The translations under genes were made by a program, and so were the position numbers. Positions 1 to 7,289 of a stretch of 8,431 nt of DNA are shown piece by piece. Location of the stretch: assembly GCA_964454745.1 (NCBI GenBank), contig CAYVUI010000151.1, positions 1-8,431 of the forward strand, in the 5' to 3' direction. The notes under the pieces are model-generated. The model saw nothing but the letters and a program-made list of their open reading frames with translations, did no database searches and was not told the DNA's origin. Within the stretch, counting starts at the first letter, position 1, and every line of letters starts with the position of its first letter. This DNA is from CAYVUI01 sp964454745. Lineage in GTDB: Bacteria; Planctomycetota; Phycisphaerae; Sedimentisphaerales; Anaerohalosphaeraceae.

Positions 1-159
1 CGCCTGAGAAACTCAGTAAAATAGAAATTAGGGCTTATTCAGCAAGCCCTAAGTAATTCAAAGTGCTTCAGCTTTTCTGGTCCGACTTCAGTCGGCAAGT
101 CTTTTATTATCCGTATATTTATACGAAAAGTTTTAGAAAACAAACTACCTGAAAACATT
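1..159 (+). pseudogene. Broken 5' part of the helicase gene, carrying Walker A
   Basis: Reading in the frame of the downstream helicase gives a convincing helicase motif I, FSGPTSVGKS, with GPTSVGKS at 79-102 and the lysine codon at 97-99, followed by a continuous reading into motif Ia. The frame is closed by TAG at 22-24. Between that stop and GTG 160 there is no ATG, GTG, TTG or CTG; ATT at 37 is the only rare candidate upstream of the motif. Another frame is open from position 3 and reads PEKLSKIEIRAYSASPK, ending at TAA 54-56. Skipping T54 would join it to NSKCFSFSGPTSVGKS, which reads naturally. So either a one-base frameshift near 54 or a nonsense codon at 22 has split the gene; a sequencing error, programmed recoding or ATT initiation remain possible. 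Alternatively the 3-56 reading is the tail of a separate upstream gene. Confidence 0.6.
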
Positions 160-2175
160 GTGGTCATGGTCCCGACAAGGGCACTAATAAACCAATTCTC
201 AATCGATATAAAAAATGACTTTAAAGGCATATTCGACTCACATACTTACAGGATTTCAACAAATTCTAATATCGTTGATTATGTAGAAGATGGAGACACC
301 AGATATGTGTTCATTTTAACTCCAGAACGACTCTTGAGCTATTTATCAAGAACCGACAATCCCCCTCTAGGATTCCTCTTTGTCGATGAAGCACATAAAC
401 TCACTATAGAAAATGACTACCGTAGTATTGTAGCATATAATGCCATCGAAAGAGCATTGAGACGCCATCCCAATATTAATTTATATTTCTCATCTCCAAA
501 TGTAGCAAACCCCGAAATATTTTTAAAAGCCTTTAAAACATGTAACAACAGTTTAGATTACGAAAGATTTGACTTCACGCAAGAAAGTCCCGTGGCACAA
601 AATCGCTTTTTTATTGATTTGTCGAAAAATGAAGTGTGGCAATATATTGATGGCAATCCCATATTGATTGAGAATAGTCTCATTCATAAATTAGATGATT
701 GTGTCGATCTACTGTTGTCAATCGGAGATGATAAACACAACATCATTTACTGTAACACGAAAAACAGTACATTGGATTATGCAATTCAGGCTTGTGACAA
801 AATGAAGCTTAACGATTTAGCAAAACCATCCAAAACTACTACTAGAGCAATAAAGCAAATCAAATCTTACATTCATGAAGAGTTTTATCTCGCCAAATTT
901 TTATCAAAAGGTGTCGCATATCACTACGGCAATCTTCCTCAAATAATCAGGAATATTATCGAATCTTTATATCGTCAAGGAGAAATCAAGTATCTCTTTT
1001 GCACATCAACGCTCTTAGAAGGCGTCAACTTGCCCGCTAAAAATGTTTTTATTATTAAAAAAGGACATGGACGCAAAAGAAATCTATTACCGATTGATTT
1101 TAAGAATCTGGCTGGTCGAGCAGGGAGATTGGGTATAGAATTATCTGGAAATGTAATTTGTGTTGGGCACAACGACAATGATTGGGACAAGCAGGATATC
1201 TGCGGTGATCAAGAAAAGATTGAACTTGAAATTTCTATTAAAACTCGAATTGACCGTAATCTTCGGAAAATTTCTAAGATACTAGAAAATCAAGACATCT
1301 CAGGAACTGAAACAGAGAAACAAATCTTAAAATATATCGCCAATATAATTTGCCTAGACACTATGAGCTTGCAATCAGACTATCAAAGTCCTGTCATTAC
1401 CCAACTTATTGAAAATAAAAAAGAAAAAATAATCGAATATGCAAAACAAAAAACTGCAGAAATTACAAGCCCTATTGAATTATTAGAGGCAAGCGGAAGC
1501 ATTGATTTAATCCTTCAAGACAGCTTATATAAAGAATTGAAAGAGAAACCAGAAAAATTGCCATCCAAAATTGATTATGCTACTTGTTTGGCTTGGTTAG
1601 AAAAGTTATTCGAAATATATAAATGGGAGAGCACAGAACCTAAGCTCAAGTCTAAGAATTCACTAAAATATTATGCAATGCTGACGAATAAATGGATTAA
1701 CGGTTTTTCTTTTAGTCAAATCATTAAAGAAGGCATTTTATTTAATGATGAAAACAAAAGGCAAATAAAAACTGGCTGGGATAATAATATTCCCAAATAT
1801 GTCCCATTTGACAAAAGAGACCCGTTTCATATAAACATTTTGGCAAATGATATTATCGATGATATAGAACATCGACTTAGATTTCTTTTTGAAAAATACT
1901 TCGATCACTATCATAGAAATCTTACCAACATTTTAGGTGAAGACAAGGCAGGTCCAAATTGGGCACTGTATTTAGAATATGGAACCAAAGACACAACTGT
2001 TATTGCCCTACAAAATCTTGGATTATCACGGCATACAGCATCAGAAATACGACGTCAACATTCATCGTGTCTGAATATTGTTGATGGTAAACTACACGGG
2101 ATTAACCGTGTTGAACTTCTCCTGAGATTTAATAGGGATTCGCTTGAATATGATGAAATATCTACTTTTCTTTAA
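160..2175 (+). CDS. Ski2-like superfamily 2 DEAH-box helicase (HamB-like?), lacking motif I from this start
   Basis: This is a nucleic-acid-dependent ATPase/helicase, 671 aa from GTG 160. Visible motifs are Ia (VPTRALINQF, residues 4-13), II as DEAH (76-79), III-like SSPNVANP (111-118), a IV-like segment IIYCNTKNS, V as TSTLLEGVNLP (282-292), and VI as NLAGRAGRLG (316-325) with arginines 320 and 323. The LAGRAGR form of motif VI and the EGVNLP form of motif V are typical of the Ski2/Hel308 branch. After the RecA-like domains comes about 340 aa without a recognised motif, ending in a LGLSRHTASEI segment that resembles a small helical DNA-contact domain. GTG 160 has no good ribosome site and sits 3' of the Walker A sequence, so a protein started here could not bind ATP normally; the original gene began further upstream. 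Hachiman HamB is a helicase of this branch and is a possible relative, but the diagnostic partner HamA (DUF1837) would lie outside the window. Family call is confident; intactness is not. Confidence 0.85.
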   Translation: MVMVPTRALINQFSIDIKNDFKGIFDSHTYRISTNSNIVDYVEDGDTRYVFILTPERLLSYLSRTDNPPLGFLFVDEAHKLTIENDYRSIVAYNAIERALRRHPNINLYFSSPNVANPEIFLKAFKTCNNSLDYERFDFTQESPVAQNRFFIDLSKNEVWQYIDGNPILIENSLIHKLDDCVDLLLSIGDDKHNIIYCNTKNSTLDYAIQACDKMKLNDLAKPSKTTTRAIKQIKSYIHEEFYLAKFLSKGVAYHYGNLPQIIRNIIESLYRQGEIKYLFCTSTLLEGVNLPAKNVFIIKKGHGRKRNLLPIDFKNLAGRAGRLGIELSGNVICVGHNDNDWDKQDICGDQEKIELEISIKTRIDRNLRKISKILENQDISGTETEKQILKYIANIICLDTMSLQSDYQSPVITQLIENKKEKIIEYAKQKTAEITSPIELLEASGSIDLILQDSLYKELKEKPEKLPSKIDYATCLAWLEKLFEIYKWESTEPKLKSKNSLKYYAMLTNKWINGFSFSQIIKEGILFNDENKRQIKTGWDNNIPKYVPFDKRDPFHINILANDIIDDIEHRLRFLFEKYFDHYHRNLTNILGEDKAGPNWALYLEYGTKDTTVIALQNLGLSRHTASEIRRQHSSCLNIVDGKLHGINRVELLLRFNRDSLEYDEISTFL

Positions 2176-2355
2176 ATATGGTTGTTCAGCGAAAATCATT
2201 CCCCTTTTGGCGACAGTTAAAGTTTTTGGACAATATATAGATGTGGACTAAATCGGCAGAGAATTCGGGCTTTGAAAAAGCTCAAAAAAGCGGTTAAAAT
2301 ATCAAAATATTGACGAAAAATAAGAAAATACTTTGAAAAGAGGCATATAAAAAGA

Positions 2356-2380
2356 TTCAGATTTCCTAACCTTATCTGAA
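2356..2380. repeat. 7-bp inverted repeat, TTCAGAT / ATCTGAA
   Basis: TTCAGAT at 2356-2362 and its exact reverse complement ATCTGAA at 2374-2380 are separated by 11 bases. It lies about 35 bases upstream of the -35 element. No run of T follows on the plus strand, which argues against an intrinsic terminator. It could be a second regulator site or chance in AT-rich DNA. Confidence 0.4.
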
Positions 2381-2411
2381 CCTTTCGTGATTTATTATTG
2401 TTAATTTGTTC

Positions 2412-2439
2412 TTGCGTTGCATATAACATTTGTTATAAT
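2412..2439 (+). promoter_or_regulatory. Extended -10 sigma70-type promoter of the operon
   Basis: The -10 hexamer is a perfect TATAAT at 2434-2439, preceded by TG at 2431-2432 with one base between, which makes a textbook extended -10 element. The -35 is weak, TTGCGT at 2412-2417, with a 16-bp spacer; a weak -35 is expected when an extended -10 is present. Transcription would start near 2446, about 55 bases before the regulator gene. It is the only good promoter seen before the five-gene run. Confidence 0.7.
2422..2437. promoter_or_regulatory. Palindromic operator overlapping the -10 box
   Basis: TATAACA (2422-2428) and TGTTATA (2431-2437) are perfect 7-bp inverted arms around a 2-base centre. 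The right arm covers the TG extension and the first four bases of TATAAT, so a bound protein would block RNA polymerase. A lone half-site TGTTA occurs at 2399-2403. The position, just upstream of an Xre-type gene, is what one expects for an autorepressor such as a restriction-modification control protein; that the neighbouring protein binds here is inference. Confidence 0.6.
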
Positions 2440-2501
2440 TCGCATTCGGTTCTCAATCTAACTTATGCGAAGTTTTCTATGCTGTTGCAGAAGGCCAAAA
2501 T

Positions 2502-2729
2502 ATGACGAGCAAAAATTATACCTTTCCTGAAATTGTAAAGGAAATCAGATCTCAACTTGGAATAAGCCAGCAGGAATTAGCGAATGATCTTGGTATAAGC
2601 TTTGCGACTGTGAACAGGTGGGAAAACAACCAAACTAAACCCTCCAAACTAGCGAAAAATCAACTTAAGATATATTGCAAAAAAATGATAGAAGCAGGAA
2701 GGCTAAATATGGCAGGGAATTGCCTATGA
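2502..2729 (+). CDS. Xre/Cro-family transcriptional regulator (restriction-modification controller)
   Basis: A 75-aa DNA-binding protein, the usual size of a single-domain Xre or C-protein regulator. The helix-turn-helix spans about residues 20-45: ISQQELANDLGIS forms the first helix and turn, and FATVNRWENNQTKPS contains the recognition helix with the characteristic RWENNQTKPS end. No other domain fits in this length. AGAAGG at 2489-2494, seven bases before the ATG, is a good ribosome site. The gene is first in the operon, directly downstream of the promoter and its palindrome, and its TGA overlaps the methyltransferase ATG by four bases, so translation of the two is probably coupled. It likely represses or times expression of the downstream genes; activator versus repressor cannot be told from sequence, though overlap of the palindrome with the -10 favours repression. 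Confidence 0.88.
   Translation: MTSKNYTFPEIVKEIRSQLGISQQELANDLGISFATVNRWENNQTKPSKLAKNQLKIYCKKMIEAGRLNMAGNCL
2714..2718 (+). promoter_or_regulatory. Ribosome binding site that sets the methyltransferase start
   Basis: AGGGA lies seven bases before ATG 2726, inside the end of the regulator gene. It favours ATG 2726 over the in-frame TTG at 2675, which would add 17 residues that are just an out-of-frame reading of the regulator and has no clear Shine-Dalgarno. Confidence 0.6.
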
Positions 2730-5700
2730 GTTATCTTAAAGCTTTATATAGAGAGTTGGATTTTAAGAGCGGTGATCTTCTAGCTGCAACCGGTCAGCCC
2801 TCATCCAGCCATAATCAAAGTGATTGGTTAGAGAAAGGCGAATGGCTCTCAGCGGCAAAGTTAGCAGGTGCTGAAAAAGTTTATTTTATTAATAATAATC
2901 CTATCGCTATATTTGCTGAGAGTGAGGAGGGGTTAGAAAATAAAATTAAAATGTTTAATCGTATTTGGTGCCTTGCACGTCCAAGATTACTTTTTTTGTC
3001 GACCCCCGGTGAATTGACTGTTTATGATTTAGCTCAAGAGCCAATTGATGAGAAAAATATAAAAGAATACCGAAAACTAAAACACCTTAAGATTGTTAAT
3101 GATATAACACTAGTTGCAAAACAGTTGAAATCTTTTCATCGTAACCATCTGGATTCGGGCAGTCTTTTTTCAGATAGCAGATTCGGGGATTTGAGAAACA
3201 GAGCAGACAAAGCTTTGATTCGTGACTTAAAAACTGTTCGGAAAGAATTGCTTGAAGCTGGGCTAAATGGTAAGAATACAAAATACGCACACGCACTAAT
3301 TGGGCGTTCCATTTTTATTCGCTATCTTGAAGACCGAGGCGTTCTTACAGAAAAATATTTCCGAAATATTGCTTGCAGGCGAAGTGGTTGGACCAACTAT
3401 CTAAATCAACCTCAAAATCGGAATGGGTTAGATTTATCTGGGGACAATGTTTATTATCCTAGAATACTAACAGACAAAGATTTCACCTATGAATTATTCA
3501 GACAATTAGCAATTGATTTTAATGGTGACATGTTTGCAGAATCCAACTTAGAAGAAGAAGCTAAAATAGTAAGTCAACAACACTTAGTCAAGATACAAGA
3601 CCTGCTCTATGGCGATGTTGGAAAACAAAAACAATTGTTTTTCTTCTCATATCATTTCGACATTGTACCAATCGATTTAATCAGTTCGATTTACGAGGAA
3701 TTTTACCATAGCACAACAATCGCCAAAGAGAAAAAAAGCAAGGCTAGACAGGATGGAGCATACTATACACCTCCGGCCTTAGCTGAATTTGTTGTGTCCA
3801 GGGTCTTGAATAAAAATAGTCTTAGGAAAAAACCTCGTGTTTTAGACCCTGCTTGTGGCTCAGGCATTTTTTTAGTAGAGGCGTTCAGGAGAATTGTTCG
3901 TTATAACTGGTTCAAAAACAAACGATCTTTATCTTTTGATGAAATGCGAACAATATTGAAAGATCAAATAGCAGGCATCGAAGTTAATCCTGAAGCTGCT
4001 AAAATAGCAGCGTTTAGCCTTTATTTAGCACTATTACATTATTTGGAACCGCCCGCGATTACTGAAATTAAAAATCGAAAAGAGAAACTACCACATTTGC
4101 TGGCGTCAGACAGCCGAGGCCAAAATCACTTCCATTCAATTTTACCAATAAGTGCCTTTGATCAAAAAAGCATCGAAGAAAATCCTCTATTGAAAGATAG
4201 GTTTGGTGATAATTGTGCAGATATTATTGTCGGTAATCCTCCTTGGGGAAATCCGGGGAAGAAAGCAGATTCGGAGACTAAAAGACGCCATCAAGAAATG
4301 CTTGAATGGTGTAATAGTCATAAAAAACCTATCGGCGACAAAGAACCATGTCAGGCATTTTTGTGGCGTGTAGAAAACTTCCTTAAACCCAAAGCAAAAG
4401 CATCCATGCTTGTGCCAGCAGGCATTTTATTTAAACATCACCCAAAGACTCACTCTTTTAGAGGTAAATGGTTGTCACAATCATGCTTAGAAGAGATTGT
4501 GAACTTTACACTTGTAAGAAAATTATTCTTTGAAGGAGGCGATTCGCCATTTTTAGCAATTCGTTTTTCTAACAATCTACAAGAAGATCGTCCAGTTACC
4601 CATTGGAATGCTCGTCAAATTATCGCTATTGGCAAAACTCAATCTGTCGTTCTTTCGGTTCATGATAGAACTCTCATCATGAACAAAGATCTAAATGATT
4701 CGTCGTTCTGGAAACAGATGTTTGTGGGAGGTTCTTTAGATCATAATATGATTTCAGAATTAAAGCACTGTCATTCATTGCTATTAGATTTTGTCGATCG
4801 GGAGAAAGTAGGCCAAGGATTCAAATTATCTCCACCTCAAATACCTGCCCCAGAACTAAGTTCGCTTCCGTATCTTCCCATACAACAGTTTTCCAGATAC
4901 GATAAACTTTCAGGATTCACGTCCTCGCCAAATAAAGTTTACAGAAAGGGCAATGTCAATGCTTACCGAGGCAATAGGATTCTCATAAAACGGGGAATTA
5001 GCGAACGTGGAGATATAAAAGGACAAATTGTATGTCGCTATAGTTCAGAGGCTTTTGTTTTTAGCAGTGCTCTAATTGGATTGAGCCTTTTAAGAAATAA
5101 TCCTTGCGAATATAAGTTACTTCTTGGGATTCTCTGGTCCTCTTTTGCTAGATATTATTTTTTTATGATTTCGTCAACATGGGGGATTTGGCATCATGAA
5201 ATTGATATTGATGATGAACTTCTTCAGTTCCCCGTAGTTCTTGATTTAAATCATTATGCCGCGAAAAAGATCATTAAAACTGTTGACAATCTCCGCAATT
5301 ACCATCCCAAGGAACGAACTTTATTAAATCCTAAAGGGCAAACACCTGCACAAATAAAATCTCAACGCCGGCGTTGGGAAAAGCAATTGGATAAAGATGT
5401 ATTTGATCTTTACGGCCTTTCAGAAGAACAGCGGGATTTGGTTCGTGATTGTTGTGATGTTACTCTTCCGTTCTTTTATAAGCATTTCGATAGCCTTGGA
5501 ATCGAGAAGGCAATTAATGAAGATAATGACACTTTATGGATGGAGCAATATATTAATATATTTGCCAATCGCTGGAAACCATACTTAGGTAACAAAAAAG
5601 AGATGCGTGCAGAGCTTCATATTGGTGCACACGACAACATGGTTGCTGTCGAATTTTACCCTACTGACAATGACGATCCATGGGAAATGCAGCCCAAATA

Positions 5701-5926
5701 TGATTGGGAAATATTTCTTGAACAAATTGGGGATAATTTGCCCAGACGAATGGGATCATCACAGATTATTTTAGATGGCCTTGTTCATTGCGTAACTAAT
5801 GATAGTGTTATTATTATCAAAAGAAATATTAAGCGATTATGGACCCGTAGCCTTGCCAGAGAAGATGCAGATTCTACAATTACTAAACATATGCTTAATC
5901 TTCAGAAAAAGAAAGGAGGGAGCTGA
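2726..5926 (+). CDS. N6-adenine DNA methyltransferase, Eco57I / type IIG-like, 1066 aa
   Basis: It transfers a methyl group from S-adenosylmethionine to adenine N6 in DNA. Layout from ATG 2726: an unassigned N-terminal domain (about 1-160, with a beta-rich stretch at 50-102); a helical linker with the family signature GRSIFIRYLEDRG (193-205); the methyltransferase core, beginning DGAYYTPP (343-350), with the cofactor loop DPACGSG (374-380) and catalytic NPPW (504-507); a probable target recognition region with GQGF (696-699), LIKRGI (753-758) and WHHEIDIDD (822-830); then a C-terminal domain (about 939-1066) I cannot name. The length matches type IIG enzymes, which carry their own nuclease, but I see no clear PD-(D/E)XK set at the N-terminus, and a separate nuclease gene follows at once. 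Its stop overlaps that gene's start (TGATG). No frameshift or stop interrupts it. Methyltransferase activity is confident; recognition sequence cannot be inferred. Confidence 0.9.
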   Translation: MSYLKALYRELDFKSGDLLAATGQPSSSHNQSDWLEKGEWLSAAKLAGAEKVYFINNNPIAIFAESEEGLENKIKMFNRIWCLARPRLLFLSTPGELTVYDLAQEPIDEKNIKEYRKLKHLKIVNDITLVAKQLKSFHRNHLDSGSLFSDSRFGDLRNRADKALIRDLKTVRKELLEAGLNGKNTKYAHALIGRSIFIRYLEDRGVLTEKYFRNIACRRSGWTNYLNQPQNRNGLDLSGDNVYYPRILTDKDFTYELFRQLAIDFNGDMFAESNLEEEAKIVSQQHLVKIQDLLYGDVGKQKQLFFFSYHFDIVPIDLISSIYEEFYHSTTIAKEKKSKARQDGAYYTPPALAEFVVSRVLNKNSLRKKPRVLDPACGSGIFLVEAFRRIVRYNWFKNKRSLSFDEMRTILKDQIAGIEVNPEAAKIAAFSLYLALLHYLEPPAITEIKNRKEKLPHLLASDSRGQNHFHSILPISAFDQKSIEENPLLKDRFGDNCADIIVGNPPWGNPGKKADSETKRRHQEMLEWCNSHKKPIGDKEPCQAFLWRVENFLKPKAKASMLVPAGILFKHHPKTHSFRGKWLSQSCLEEIVNFTLVRKLFFEGGDSPFLAIRFSNNLQEDRPVTHWNARQIIAIGKTQSVVLSVHDRTLIMNKDLNDSSFWKQMFVGGSLDHNMISELKHCHSLLLDFVDREKVGQGFKLSPPQIPAPELSSLPYLPIQQFSRYDKLSGFTSSPNKVYRKGNVNAYRGNRILIKRGISERGDIKGQIVCRYSSEAFVFSSALIGLSLLRNNPCEYKLLLGILWSSFARYYFFMISSTWGIWHHEIDIDDELLQFPVVLDLNHYAAKKIIKTVDNLRNYHPKERTLLNPKGQTPAQIKSQRRRWEKQLDKDVFDLYGLSEEQRDLVRDCCDVTLPFFYKHFDSLGIEKAINEDNDTLWMEQYINIFANRWKPYLGNKKEMRAELHIGAHDNMVAVEFYPTDNDDPWEMQPKYDWEIFLEQIGDNLPRRMGSSQIILDGLVHCVTNDSVIIIKRNIKRLWTRSLAREDADSTITKHMLNLQKKKGGS

Positions 5927-6621
5927 TGGCTCGCTACAGTCTTCCCTCTTCTTTTGATATAATGTGGCAACGGCATGAAGACTGTTATGTTGAAGTTTTT
6001 TTTAGAGTTCTTGCGGAACTATCATTACAAAGTTCAATCAAGGGTGATGAAGACATTATTTCAGAGTCACTGTGTCCTATAGTCGCAAAAGTTTGTTTAG
6101 AAATGGAGCGATCTAGATACGGTGAAATCCGGCATCCGATTTGGGAAGCTCCTAAGCAACCTACAACAGAAGAAGATCTGAATGATGGCAATCAGAAGCG
6201 GCCAGATTTTACCTGTTCTCTTCATAACTCAAATGCTGCCACAGCCGATGAACATGAAATTCCGTTCCATGTCGAATGCAAACTTCTTGGTGAGCCAACA
6301 AGCTCTAGTTGGATTTTGTGCAAAAACTACGTCACAAATGGGATATCTCGATTTGATAATCAGACACATGAATATGGTAAACAAGCTAAATCAGGAATAA
6401 TGATTGGCTATATCATTTCGATGACACCTAAAGATATACAAGTTGAAGTCAATAAACATAAAAATAAGAGATTAAGTTATGTCCCTGACCTTTCTTTTTG
6501 TTGGACGAATAATACTCTTGTTTGGGAAACAAAAAATGATTTTACCAGAAAACAGGTTAAGCCTTCGAAATTTGCCCTAATCCATCTCTGGGTAGATTTA
6601 AGAGCAAACTATGTTAACTAA
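5926..6621 (+). CDS. PD-(D/E)XK restriction endonuclease-like protein
   Basis: A 231-aa probable Mg2+-dependent DNA endonuclease. The active-site signature is readable as RPDF (residues 92-95, Asp94) followed after about 20 residues by HVECK (115-119, Glu117 and Lys119), the classic D...ExK spacing. An upstream acidic helix (about 18-31) could supply the further conserved Glu. The later segment NGISRF...YGKQAKSGIMIGYI (138-163) has the look of the conserved core end in R-M-associated nucleases. There is no membrane segment or signal peptide. The start overlaps the methyltransferase stop by one base and has a very strong Shine-Dalgarno, AAAGGAGG at 5912-5919, six bases before ATG, so it may be translated well despite coupling. 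As partner of the preceding methyltransferase it is the likely cleaving subunit; whether it cuts unmethylated or modified DNA is not shown by sequence. An 8-T run at 5996-6003 lies near its start. Confidence 0.75.
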   Translation: MARYSLPSSFDIMWQRHEDCYVEVFFRVLAELSLQSSIKGDEDIISESLCPIVAKVCLEMERSRYGEIRHPIWEAPKQPTTEEDLNDGNQKRPDFTCSLHNSNAATADEHEIPFHVECKLLGEPTSSSWILCKNYVTNGISRFDNQTHEYGKQAKSGIMIGYIISMTPKDIQVEVNKHKNKRLSYVPDLSFCWTNNTLVWETKNDFTRKQVKPSKFALIHLWVDLRANYVN

Positions 6622-6627
6622 GGAGGT
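6620..6627 (+). promoter_or_regulatory. Strong ribosome binding site setting the GTG start of queC
   Basis: AAGGAGGT matches the anti-Shine-Dalgarno perfectly, overlaps the stop of the nuclease gene, and stands three bases before GTG 6631. The spacing is short but no other start fits: the next in-frame ATG would remove the PP-loop. Confidence 0.7.
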
Positions 6628-6630
6628 AAT

Positions 6631-7263
6631 GTGGACAATAAAGTGATAATATTACATAGCGGAGGATTGGATTCTACAGTTTGCATGTTACTTGCATTGG
6701 AAGATAAAAAGAAAGTTTTAAGCCTTGGTGTAGATTATGGACAACGTAGTAGAGCAGAGCTTGAATACGCCGCTCGATTGTGTGAAAGGTTTAGTGTTGA
6801 GAGAAGAGTACTAAATATTAATTGGGATAAGCCAAAACGAGTAATCCCCAAAGGTCGGTCAATTGATGAGATAGGAAAAGAAGTCTCTTCGGCATTCTTG
6901 CCTGGTCGAAATGCTTTGTTTTTAATCCTCGCTTGTTCTGAAGCTATGGGGATAGGAGCATCTGAAGTATGGACAGGTATCAATTCGGTTGATTATTCAG
7001 GATATCCTGATTGCCGGCCTGAGTTTTTAGAACAATTTAAAAAGATGGTTGACTTAGCAATTCCTGGAGGTCCAGATATCATTGCACCATTGATGTCTCT
7101 ATCTAAGCCCGAAATTGCAAAAGAGGCATACAGATTAGGTATACGCCAAGGAGATACGTGGAGTTGCTATCGGCCACAGAACACTGCTAATGGATATGAG
7201 CCTTGTGGGCAATGTGATGCATGTATTTTGCATAAATATGCATGGAAACATGCAGAAGATTGA
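6631..7263 (+). CDS. queC: 7-cyano-7-deazaguanine (preQ0) synthase QueC
   Basis: QueC uses ATP and ammonia to turn 7-carboxy-7-deazaguanine into preQ0, the precursor of queuosine, archaeosine and DNA deazaguanines. The 210-aa protein has the full family set: PP-loop SGGLDS (residues 10-15), VDYGQRSRAE (34-43), FLPGRNALFL (89-98), TGINSVDYSGYPDCRPEF (115-132), and four zinc-ligand cysteines 179, 192, 195 and 198. The first Cys gap (12 residues) is a little longer than in E. coli QueC as I recall it. It appears catalytically intact and is close in size to housekeeping QueC, unlike the longer QatC proteins. It starts at GTG, nine bases after the nuclease gene. No queD, queE, folE or transglycosylase gene is in view, and no preQ1 riboswitch can fit in the 9-base gap, so a role in queuosine supply is unlikely to be its purpose here. 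A defence or DNA/protein modification role is inferred from context. Confidence 0.92.
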   Translation: MDNKVIILHSGGLDSTVCMLLALEDKKKVLSLGVDYGQRSRAELEYAARLCERFSVERRVLNINWDKPKRVIPKGRSIDEIGKEVSSAFLPGRNALFLILACSEAMGIGASEVWTGINSVDYSGYPDCRPEFLEQFKKMVDLAIPGGPDIIAPLMSLSKPEIAKEAYRLGIRQGDTWSCYRPQNTANGYEPCGQCDACILHKYAWKHAED

Positions 7264-7289
7264 GTTCAATTGTAAACAGGAATGATTTA

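Larger units (their letters stand above)
2176..2501. other. Intergenic region between helicase and the restriction-modification operon
   Basis: These 326 bases hold no supported gene; the one small minus-strand ORF has no recognisable content or ribosome site. The left half is very A-rich (about 2275-2355) and contains no convincing intrinsic terminator for the helicase: the small GCTTT/AAAGC hairpin at 2269-2281 is not followed by a T tract. The right half carries a 7-bp inverted repeat (2356-2380), an extended -10 promoter and the palindrome that overlaps it. The transcribed leader before the regulator gene would be about 55 bases. Confidence 0.7.

Noticed and set aside
2269..2281. Hairpin GCTTT-GAA-AAAGC as helicase terminator
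   Set aside because: The stem is 5 bp, AT-rich and followed by A-rich rather than T-rich sequence on the plus strand.
2217..2429. Minus-strand ORF of 70 codons in the intergenic region
   Set aside because: It has no recognisable domain and no ribosome site, and it covers the promoter-proximal DNA of the operon.
2675..2725. TTG-initiated 17-residue N-terminal extension of the methyltransferase
   Set aside because: It is an out-of-frame reading of the regulator's end; ATG 2726 has a better ribosome site and forms a typical ATGA overlap.
5996..6003. 8-T run near the start of the nuclease gene (also 7-base runs at 2991, 3731 and 3867) as phase-variation tracts
   Set aside because: Runs of 7-8 are expected in DNA this AT-rich and are shorter than typical phase-variable tracts; all reading frames are intact.
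6622..6630. preQ1/queuosine riboswitch before queC
   Set aside because: Only nine bases separate the nuclease stop from the queC start, too little for an aptamer, and none is seen upstream of the operon.
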